Part shown: piece by piece, positions 57,259-64,000 of the stretch
Numbering within the stretch: the first letter of the stretch is position 1
How the letters are laid out: every line of letters begins with the position of its first letter
Source of the DNA: an uncultured SAR86 cluster bacterium
Lineage (GTDB): Bacteria > Pseudomonadota > Gammaproteobacteria > Magnimaribacterales > D2472
Assembly (NCBI GenBank): GCA_943789005.1
Contig: CALSSL010000002.1
Coordinates: 205,716-269,715, forward strand
Direction of reading: 5' to 3'
Length of the DNA stretch: 64,000 nt
Program-made: the position numbers and the translations under genes
The notes under the pieces: generated by a model
Databases searched by the model: none
Seen by the model: the letters and a program-made list of their open reading frames with translations, nothing else
What the model was told of the DNA's origin: nothing

Positions 57259-58039
57259 TAAACTCACGCTTGATGGGTTAATTTTTGAAGCAACAAAAAT
57301 TAATTTTCATAACAATATTTTGACAATTACACTAAATAGGCCTGAAAAAAAGAATGCTATAAATAATGTAATGATGAACGAAATTAATTATGCACTTGCA
57401 TATGCGAAACAAGAAAGGTCTATAAGAGTTGTAGTAATTGATGCAAAAGGTGATATTTTTTGTGCTGGAGCAGACCTTAACAGAGCAGAATCAAATTCAA
57501 ATGTTCCAAAATTAGATGATGTAAATGATATTAGTCTTGCTATAAGGCATTTATACAAACCAGTTATTTGTAAAATTCAGGGGTCTGTTTTAGCAGGTGC
57601 CTTATTAATGGTAACTAATGCCACTCATGCTATAGCAGTAGAAACTGCACAATTTTCAGCCCCTGAAATTAAAAGAGGCTTATGGCCATTTATGGTAATG
57701 GCAGGTCTATTTAGAGTAATGCCAAAGCGAGCTGGTCTTGATTTTATTATGAGAGGAGAAAGTATTTCTGCTGATGAAGCGTTAGATTGGGGCTTGATTA
57801 ATAAAATAGTTTCTAAGGAAGAATTAGATGAGAATGTTGATAATCTTGCAAGTCAGCTAGCATCTCTAGCTCCAAATACTATGCAAATGGGATTAGAAGC
57901 ATACGAAAAACAAGATGGGATGGTTTTTGATGAGGCATTGCCCTATTTACAGAAGCAAATTGCTGAATGCTTTAATAGTGAAGATGCCCAAGAAGGGATT
58001 AAAGCATTTTTAGAAAAAAGAGAGCCAAATTGGAAATAA
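57248..58039 (+). CDS. Enoyl-CoA hydratase/isomerase family protein, AtuE-like
   Basis: A 263-residue crotonase-fold protein. LNRPEKKNAINNVMMNE, FCAGADLN (first oxyanion segment) and CKIQGSVLAGALLM (second) are clear, and SAPEIKRGLWPFMVM holds a likely catalytic acid. In the Atu pathway the hydratase AtuE acts on isohexenylglutaconyl-CoA, the product of geranyl-CoA carboxylase; position after the carboxylase and AtuA suggests the same job. A methylglutaconyl-CoA hydratase (LiuC) is the main alternative. Confidence 0.82.
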   Translation: MANNKLTLDGLIFEATKINFHNNILTITLNRPEKKNAINNVMMNEINYALAYAKQERSIRVVVIDAKGDIFCAGADLNRAESNSNVPKLDDVNDISLAIRHLYKPVICKIQGSVLAGALLMVTNATHAIAVETAQFSAPEIKRGLWPFMVMAGLFRVMPKRAGLDFIMRGESISADEALDWGLINKIVSKEELDENVDNLASQLASLAPNTMQMGLEAYEKQDGMVFDEALPYLQKQIAECFNSEDAQEGIKAFLEKREPNWK

Positions 58040-58057
58040 TGGAAAGATGATATAAAT

Positions 58058-59294
58058 ATGGACTTAAATTTTAGACCAGAATATAAAGATTTTAGAAAGG
58101 AAGTAGAAGCTTTCTGTAATAAGTGGAAAGGAGTTTATTTTAAAAATGCATCTAATAGTCCATTGCTAGATCTTACTTCCTCTGGTTCTAATGAGGGAAA
58201 TAAAATAATAACAAGACAAAAATGGCAAAAAATACTAATTGAAAATGGGTATTTTGCTAGGTCTATTCCTAAAGAGTACGGTGGTTTTGGTGGTGAAAAT
58301 GATGAAATAAAAAATAGAATTATTGCATCAGAGTTTGCTTATCATGGCATTCCATCACCAATGAGTGGACAAGGAATCGATATGCTAGTGCCAACTCTTC
58401 TTGAGCTTGGGACAGAAGAACAAAAACAAAAATATATTAAAAAAACTCTGCATGGGGAAATGATATGGTGCCAAGGTTATTCTGAGCCAAATGCTGGCAG
58501 TGATCTTGCTAGCCTACAAACAAAGGCTGAGCTAATAGATGGAAAATGGATAATTAACGGACAAAAAATATGGACTAGTACTGCCCAATATTCACAAATG
58601 ATGTTTTGTCTTGTAAGAACAGAACCCGAAGCTAAGAAACATGCTGGAATTAGTTATTTACTAATACCAATGGGTACTCCAGGTATTGATGTAAGGCCAT
58701 TGATTGATATGACTCTTAAAGCAGGCTTCAATGAGGTGTTTTTTACTGATGTAGCTATCCCAGAAGAAAATATTGTAGGGAAAAGAGGCGAAGGATGGGC
58801 TGTAGCAAATGCAACCCTCACACATGAAAGAGGATCTTTAACTAATCCAAATGCGACAATGAGTAGAGTCAATGCATTAATAGATAGGATGAAAGAGGAT
58901 ACTATTAATGGCATAAGATTGATTGATATTCCTGTTTACAGAGATAAATTGATAGCACTTCAAGCAAAAGTAACTGCCTTTCAATCTAATTCATTGCGAG
59001 TTTTATCAGCAAAGCTTAATCCAGGCCAAGATGTAAAAATGGCTGGAATGATACAAAAGTATTATGGGACTGAGCTTAGGCATGAATTAGAGGGTTTTGC
59101 TGTTGATGTTATGGGAGAGCTTGGCACTTTGTATGAAGATAGCCCTCTACCTGAAAGATAAAGGCTCATGGCAATTTTTATATATGTATTATCTAGGACT
59201 GATAATTGGCGGTGGCACTAGTCAAATACAAAAAAATATAATCTCTGAAAGAGGACTTGGGATGCCAAGAGAACCAAAAATCTCCGGAGTCTAA
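58058..59294 (+). CDS. Acyl-CoA dehydrogenase, long-type subunit, AtuD-like (frameshifted)
   Basis: A flavoprotein with FARSIPKEYGGFGGEND, WCQGYSEPNAGSDLASLQTK, KIWTSTAQYSQMMF and C-terminal IIGGGTSQIQKNIISERGLGMP. The frame breaks near 59156-59163: the first frame stops after PLPER, the second continues KGSWQFLYMYYLGL. Length is 3n+1, so one extra base gives about 411 residues. At the C-terminal motif the residue before GGT is Gly, unlike the Glu in the 44331 gene, so the catalytic base may lie elsewhere. It is followed one base later by a short-type dehydrogenase. In the atu cluster AtuD is the citronellyl-CoA dehydrogenase. Confidence 0.87.
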
Positions 59295-59295
59295 T

Positions 59296-60384
59296 ATGTA
59301 TTTTGGTCTATCTGAAGAACAACAATTTTTCAAAGATAATGTTAATAAGTTTTTGAATGATCATGCATCTCTAGATATTGTAAAAAAAATTATTGATAAC
59401 AATGATTTGGACATCAAAAATGAAATTGCTAATGGCATATTAAATCTTGGAATAAATAGCTTACTGGTTCCAGAAAAGTATGGAGGCCTAGGTTTAGATC
59501 TTCTATTTGCTGCAGCAGTTTCACAAAGTTTGGGAGAAAATGTTGCGCCCTTCTCTTTTGCTGGATCCTACGTAATGGCACCAATAGCCCTATCTTTAGG
59601 AGGAAATGAAGACCAAAAAAATAAGTATCTTAATTCTATAGTGAATAATAAAATGAAATTTGCAGTAGGTTTTTCTGAATATATTGCAGCAAGAAATAAT
59701 TTTGGATTCTTGTTTAAAAATAATACCGTTTCTGGAAAATCTATATTTGTACTAGATGTTGAAAATTCAACGCATCTATTGATAGCTGATGAGGCTGGTC
59801 AGATTGGGGTTATAAATATCAATGATAAAAATATAAAGCTTACAGAACTTACAACTGTAGATAAAACAAGAACATACTTTGAGATACAATTTGAAAAAGC
59901 ATTAGTTGATATACTAGAAGAAACAAAAAGCAATATTAATGCTGTTACAAGATCTATTGATGCAGGAAGAATTGTTTTGGCAGCAGACTCACTTGGAGCT
60001 TCTGAAGCATTACTAACAAAAGCTGTTGAGTATTCTAAAGAGAGAAAACAATTTGGCAGAGCAATTGGATCCTTTCAAGCTGTAAAACATATGTGTGCAG
60101 AGATGGCGGCAGATCTTGAACCATGTTACTCATTGGTATGGCATGCAGCCCATTGTTTTGATAATATTCCTGATGAATCAAGGTTGATGTCATGTCATGC
60201 CAAGTCACATGTCTCAGATGTTTCGAAAGTTATAGCTAAAAAAGCTACTGAAGTGCATGGAGGAATGGGTTTTACTGATCTTATGGGCATACATTATTGG
60301 TTTAAAAGGATTGGAGTAAATAGACAAAATCTAGGCTCTCCTGAAACTATTAGAGAAGAAGCAGCAAAAATACAAAATTTATAA
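59296..60384 (+). CDS. Acyl-CoA dehydrogenase, short-type partner subunit
   Basis: A 362-residue acyl-CoA dehydrogenase family protein with FGLSEEQQFFKDNVNKF at the start, VPEKYGGLGLDLLFAAAV, SRSIDAGRIVLAADSLGASEALLTKA-like helices, ERKQFGRAIGSFQAVKHMCAEM, and KATEVHGGMGFTDLMGIHYWFKR. It lacks the GGTS-type C-terminal motif. I start at ATG 59296 (GGAG at 59286-59289), one base after the upstream stop; the longer frame from 59257 reads through the end of its neighbour. With the upstream gene it probably forms a mixed tetramer. Confidence 0.85.
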   Translation: MYFGLSEEQQFFKDNVNKFLNDHASLDIVKKIIDNNDLDIKNEIANGILNLGINSLLVPEKYGGLGLDLLFAAAVSQSLGENVAPFSFAGSYVMAPIALSLGGNEDQKNKYLNSIVNNKMKFAVGFSEYIAARNNFGFLFKNNTVSGKSIFVLDVENSTHLLIADEAGQIGVININDKNIKLTELTTVDKTRTYFEIQFEKALVDILEETKSNINAVTRSIDAGRIVLAADSLGASEALLTKAVEYSKERKQFGRAIGSFQAVKHMCAEMAADLEPCYSLVWHAAHCFDNIPDESRLMSCHAKSHVSDVSKVIAKKATEVHGGMGFTDLMGIHYWFKRIGVNRQNLGSPETIREEAAKIQNL

Positions 60385-60388
60385 AATA

Positions 60389-62416
60389 GTGATTAAACAT
60401 AAACTCATTTGGTCTTTCATATGCCTTGCCTTGATTTCATGTGGCAATTCAACCTACGAACCTCAAGAATACATTTCAACCAATCTAAATGATGAAAGAA
60501 TTGAGTTAAGTCAAGAAATTTTTAATAAGCTTAAAAAAGAACACTACTTAAAAAACTTCGTTAATGAAGATTTTAATAAAGAATATATAGAAGCCTTAAT
60601 TAAAAGACTTGATGAAAATAAATTATATTTTCTAAAGCCAGAAATTGAGGAGTTTTATAAGAAAGCTAATGCATATGATGGTCCTAGTTTTGATATAGAT
60701 TTATCATATTCGATTATAAATTTATATTTTAAGAGGTTGATTTTATTTTCAGAATTTCAAATTTCATTAATTGAAAAAGATTCGTTTAACTTGCAGCAAG
60801 ACGACTACATAGATATTTATTATGAAGATAACGAATGGCCTAAAACGGACGAAAATCTAAAAAAAATATGGAGAGATGAGACAAAGAATGATTTCTTGGT
60901 AGCAATGATGTCCGATACTTTGTCTGAAGACCCAAAGGAAGGTCTATTAAAAAGATATACGAATAGAATTAGAAGAATTCAACAACAAAATGAAGAAGAT
61001 ATTTTTTCCATTGCAGTCAATTCCTTAGCAAATCAGTTTGATCCGCATTCCTCGTACCTGTCACCTAGATCAGCAGAAGATTTTGATATGAACATGAGCC
61101 TAAAACTTGAGGGTATTGGCGCCCTTTTAGGTGCAGAAGATGATTATACGAAAATAGTTAGCTTGGTAGCCGGAGGTCCTGCAGAAAAATCTGGAGCAAT
61201 ACTACCCGAAGATAGAATAACAAGAATAAGGCAAATAGATTCTGAAATTAATGAATATGTTGATGTCGTGGGTTGGCGCATAGATGAGGTTGTAGATTTA
61301 ATTAGAGGTGAATCAGGTACCCAAGTTGAAATTGAGTTCATTTCATCTGATTCAGCTGAAAATACTAGAAAACTTGTAACTCTGACAAGAGAAGAAATTA
61401 AATTAGAAGATAGAGCAGCTAAATCAAAAATTTATGAGGCTGATGATGGAAATAAAATTGGCATTATTGATCTACCATCCTTTTATATTGACTTTAACGC
61501 TTATCAAAACAGAGATTCTGATTATAGAAGTAGCAGCAAAGATGTTAAAAAAATTCTTAATGACTTTAATAATGAGAATGTAGATGCTGTAATTTTAGAT
61601 CTAAGAAATAACGGTGGTGGCGCTTTAATAGAAGCAAATAAAATAGTAGGTCTTTTTGTTGCCTCAGGACCAACGGTTCAAGTTAAGCATAAAGCCGGAT
61701 ATATGCAACCATACGGTGACAATAGAGCTAAGCAAGTATGGGAAAAACCAATTGCTATATTAGTAAATCGTTACTCAGCATCAGCATCAGAGATTGTGGC
61801 TGGCGCTATACAAGATTACAAACGAGGAATAGTTATTGGTCAACGAACATTTGGAAAAGGAACTGTTCAAAGTTTAGAAAGCCTTTCTAAGGGTCAAATC
61901 AAAATTACTGAGTCTAAATATTATAGAGTAGACGGATCAAGCACACAAAATAAAGGCGTGATACCAGATATAGAATTACTATCCACATGGGATATAGAAT
62001 CTGTAGGTGAAAGTTCGTACCCTACTGCAATGGAGTGGGATACTGTAAGACCTTATAGACATAAGAAATTCAAGTTTGATGATAATCAAATTGAAAAAAT
62101 AAATAATTTATACTCACAAAGGTTGAATGAAGATCCAAATCTAAAATATTTAGCTAAAGTTAGAGAAAGATACGATCAAAATAAAGATAAAAAATTATTA
62201 AGTCTAAATATAGATACAAGAAAATTAGAGAAAGAAGCAAGAAGAGCATGGCTGCTTGAGATTGAAAATGATAGAAGAAAAGTTCTAGGACTTTCTACAT
62301 TTGAATCATATGAAAAACTTGAAGAAAATAATAAAAATGAAAATAAAGATAACGATGAAAAAATTGATCTTAACAAAGATTTTCTTCTTGATAGAATCAA
62401 CCAATATCGTCAATGA
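60389..62416 (+). CDS. prc: Tail-specific protease Prc, lipoprotein form
   Basis: A 675-residue periplasmic protease that trims or degrades proteins from their C-termini. The N-terminus has a lipobox (LALISC, Cys18), whereas E. coli Prc is soluble with a cleaved signal. The PDZ domain (about residues 240-325) contains KLEGIGALLG. The S41 domain has LDLRNNGGGAL, the Ser of SASEIVAGAI near 465 and the Lys of FGKGTVQSL near 489, a Ser-Lys dyad. The C-terminal DUF3340-type region is Lys/Asn/Glu rich. Start is GTG at 60389, five bases after the acyl-CoA dehydrogenase stop. Confidence 0.93.
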   Translation: MIKHKLIWSFICLALISCGNSTYEPQEYISTNLNDERIELSQEIFNKLKKEHYLKNFVNEDFNKEYIEALIKRLDENKLYFLKPEIEEFYKKANAYDGPSFDIDLSYSIINLYFKRLILFSEFQISLIEKDSFNLQQDDYIDIYYEDNEWPKTDENLKKIWRDETKNDFLVAMMSDTLSEDPKEGLLKRYTNRIRRIQQQNEEDIFSIAVNSLANQFDPHSSYLSPRSAEDFDMNMSLKLEGIGALLGAEDDYTKIVSLVAGGPAEKSGAILPEDRITRIRQIDSEINEYVDVVGWRIDEVVDLIRGESGTQVEIEFISSDSAENTRKLVTLTREEIKLEDRAAKSKIYEADDGNKIGIIDLPSFYIDFNAYQNRDSDYRSSSKDVKKILNDFNNENVDAVILDLRNNGGGALIEANKIVGLFVASGPTVQVKHKAGYMQPYGDNRAKQVWEKPIAILVNRYSASASEIVAGAIQDYKRGIVIGQRTFGKGTVQSLESLSKGQIKITESKYYRVDGSSTQNKGVIPDIELLSTWDIESVGESSYPTAMEWDTVRPYRHKKFKFDDNQIEKINNLYSQRLNEDPNLKYLAKVRERYDQNKDKKLLSLNIDTRKLEKEARRAWLLEIENDRRKVLGLSTFESYEKLEENNKNENKDNDEKIDLNKDFLLDRINQYRQ

Positions 62417-62463
62417 TTACATTAATATGAATAAAAAAATTCTTTTAAGCGAAAGAGACTAAA

Positions 62464-63276
62464 ATGAGAATAGTATCTTTTAACATCAATAGTATTAGAG
62501 CACGCCCTCATCAATTAATTCACCTCAGAGATACGCTTGATCCTGATGTCATTGGACTCCAAGAAACAAAAGTAAATGATCCCGATTTTCCCTTAGAAAT
62601 AATTGAAGAGATTGGATACCATCCAGAGTATTGGGGTCAAAAAGGTCATTATGGTGTTGCTTTTTTAAGCAAAGAAAAACCAATTAAAACTGTTAAAGGG
62701 TTTAAAGATGATACTGAAGATGATCAAAAAAGATTTATTCAATGCACCTTTAGTTCAAAAAGCTCAGAAATAACAATTATGAATGGTTACTTTCCTCAAG
62801 GTGAAAATATACATCATGAAACAAAATTTCCTAAAAAGATTAAATACTATGACGATTTATATAAGCACATAAAAACTCTTAAAAAAACAAAAAGAAATCT
62901 AGTAGTTATGGGTGACTTTAATGTAGCGCCTGAAGATATAGATATAGGAATAGGTCCTGAAAGTGTTAAAAGATGGTTGCGTGATGGAAAAACTTCTTTC
63001 CAACCTCAAGAGAGAGAGATGTGGAATAGTATTAAAGATTTAGGTTTCGTTGATTCTTGGAGAACAAAGTTTCCTAAGGAATCATCAATATATTCTTGGT
63101 TTGATTACAGATCTAAGATGTTTGATGATGACCCCAAAAGAGGGCTTAGAATTGATCACATAATGGTTTCAAATGATTTAAGCGAATCAATCTCTGATGT
63201 TGGAATCGATTATGATTCAAGAGCCATGGAAAAGCCATCCGACCATTGTCCTGTTTGGGTGGATTTAAATATATAG
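62464..63276 (+). CDS. xthA: Exodeoxyribonuclease III
   Basis: XthA is the main AP endonuclease of base-excision repair and a 3'-5' exonuclease. The 270-residue protein has VSFNINSIRAR with the metal-binding Asn, GLQETKVND with the catalytic Glu, NGYFPQGEN, VMGDFNVAPEDIDIG with Asp-Asn, and the late GLRIDHIMVS and SDHCPVWVDL with the catalytic His. Length matches E. coli (268). ATG at 62464. Confidence 0.96.
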   Translation: MRIVSFNINSIRARPHQLIHLRDTLDPDVIGLQETKVNDPDFPLEIIEEIGYHPEYWGQKGHYGVAFLSKEKPIKTVKGFKDDTEDDQKRFIQCTFSSKSSEITIMNGYFPQGENIHHETKFPKKIKYYDDLYKHIKTLKKTKRNLVVMGDFNVAPEDIDIGIGPESVKRWLRDGKTSFQPQEREMWNSIKDLGFVDSWRTKFPKESSIYSWFDYRSKMFDDDPKRGLRIDHIMVSNDLSESISDVGIDYDSRAMEKPSDHCPVWVDLNI

Positions 63277-63286
63277 ATATATCTTT

Positions 63287-63730
63287 ATGTCTGATAACTT
63301 CGAAATAAGGTCGCCCGCCACAAAAGAAGAGTGGAAAAGATATGATGATTTTAGATGGGAAGTTCTAAGAAAACCATTAAAAATGTCGCACATACCTCTA
63401 AAGGATGATCTAGAAGATAAAAGTGTTCATCTGATGGGTGTTACTTCCAAAGGGGAAGTTGTTGCTTGCGGAAGGCTTCATTTAAATACCTCTTACGAAG
63501 CACAAATTAGATATATGGGAGTAAGTGAGGATTTGAGAAGATCAGGCATTGGCTCCAAAATGATTAAAAAACTAGAAGAAGAAGCTAGTAAACAAGGTGC
63601 GAGTCAAATCATGTTAAATGCAAGAGAAAATGCTGTTTCTTTTTATAAATCTCTTGGTTATTTTGAAGCTGGTCCATATGAGTCTGATATTCAAATTCCT
63701 CATACCAGAATGGAAAAAATAATATCTTAG
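63287..63730 (+). CDS. GNAT family N-acetyltransferase
   Basis: A 147-residue single-domain GNAT protein. Motif A, the acetyl-CoA pyrophosphate loop, is VSEDLRRSGIGSKMIKKLE near residues 78-97 (R-x2-GIG), followed by LNARENAVSFYKSLGYFEAGPY (motif B). The N-terminal part (YDDFRWEVLRKPL) resembles the ElaA/YitI-like group. The acceptor cannot be told. It follows xthA by 10 bases, likely cotranscribed, and abuts the convergent tadA stop. Confidence 0.85.
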   Translation: MSDNFEIRSPATKEEWKRYDDFRWEVLRKPLKMSHIPLKDDLEDKSVHLMGVTSKGEVVACGRLHLNTSYEAQIRYMGVSEDLRRSGIGSKMIKKLEEEASKQGASQIMLNARENAVSFYKSLGYFEAGPYESDIQIPHTRMEKIIS

Positions 63731-64000
63731 CTATCTTTTATTTTTAAAAAAATCTTTTAAAAGTTTTGAACTCTCCTCTTTCATTAAGCCATATCTATAT
63801 GAAACTTTATGATTAAAGCTAATTCTGTCGAGTAAATTGTCAATTGAAATAATGCTCCCAGTTTTTGGTTCTGGAGCAGCAAAAACAATTTCATCAATTC
63901 TTGCATCAACTATTGCTTTTATACACATGTGACAGGGTTCAAGAGAAATATAAATCGTTGATTTGTTTAATCTATAATTTTTAACTTTTTTTGACGCGTC
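63731..64000 (-). CDS. tadA: tRNA-specific adenosine deaminase (partial, cut by window edge)
   Basis: The last 89 codons of TadA, which converts A34 to inosine in tRNA-Arg. The zinc site EPCHMC (two cysteine ligands) is present near 63925, followed by KAIVDARIDEIVFAAPEPKTG and the C-terminal RISFNHKVSYRYGLMKEE. The His-Ala-Glu motif with the third ligand and the start lie beyond the window. The reading frame is open from base 64000. The stop abuts that of GNAT with no gap. Confidence 0.92.
   Translation of the reverse strand, partial: DASKKVKNYRLNKSTIYISLEPCHMCIKAIVDARIDEIVFAAPEPKTGSIISIDNLLDRISFNHKVSYRYGLMKEESSKLLKDFFKNKR

Noticed and set aside
1..64000. CRISPR array, prophage, insertion sequence, toxin-antitoxin pair, riboswitch or rRNA
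   Set aside because: I looked for repeated spacers, transposase or integrase motifs, paired small genes and conserved leader structures and saw none.

Overview
This is an AT-rich, densely packed chromosomal window that reads as a small-genome marine gammaproteobacterium, most likely SAR86-like. That assignment is inference: no rRNA is present and no search was run. The support is gene order typical of Gammaproteobacteria: purL next to mltF, ppiB-lpxH, leuCDB-asd-fimV-truA-trpF-trpBA-accD-dedD-cvpA-purF, and lexA near topA. A perfect LexA box of the E. coli type (CTGT-N8-ACAG), overlapping start and stop codons, and many acyl-CoA genes fit the same picture. No stretch of more than 300 bases lacks a gene; the longest gaps are about 140 bases. 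I see no insertion sequences, prophage, CRISPR array or rRNA.

Layout. 1-5.5 kb: two divergent Nudix hydrolases, purL and a short MltF-type lytic transglycosylase. 5.5-11.7 kb: uvrB, tRNA-Asn, an arsenate-reductase-like protein, a sulfotransferase, a lipoprotein cyclophilin with a second internal start, lpxH, and two proteins of unknown role. 11.7-15.5 kb: SOS-controlled umuDC, a 36-residue membrane peptide, and small redox or iron proteins, including a ferritin-like protein behind a Fur-box-like site. 15.5-18.1 kb: acnB. 18.1-31.4 kb: a 14-gene one-direction run (aroC to purF) for chorismate, leucine, aspartate-family, tryptophan, malonyl-CoA and purine synthesis, with almost every junction overlapping; folC is missing from its usual place. 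31.5-35 kb: prpBCD, a methylcitrate cycle for propionyl-CoA. 35-44.2 kb: queH, thrH, a 5'-nucleotidase, lexA, three small unknown genes, topA, pyrD, a rhomboid protease and nadK. 44.3-50.6 kb: a pair of acyl-CoA dehydrogenases, an acyltransferase, rraA, a nitronate-monooxygenase-like flavoprotein and a secreted MsrA-thioredoxin-MsrB fusion. 50.6-60.4 kb: a GST divergent from an Atu-like operon (two-subunit acyl-CoA carboxylase, TetR regulator, AtuA, enoyl-CoA hydratase, two acyl-CoA dehydrogenases) with a candidate operator over its promoter. 60.4-64 kb: lipoprotein Prc, xthA, a GNAT protein and a partial tadA.

Together the genes suggest an aerobic heterotroph that makes its own amino acids and nucleotides and breaks down branched or isoprenoid-like acyl chains. 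The propionyl-CoA from such chains would enter the methylcitrate cycle.

Data quality. Six genes (purL, the 10.6-11.2 kb gene, acnB and three acyl-CoA dehydrogenases) carry single-base frameshifts, about 11 in all. In each gene the total length returns to a multiple of three once the inferred bases are corrected. Essential genes are hit and most events are +1, so consensus error is the simplest explanation. I annotate these as single genes.
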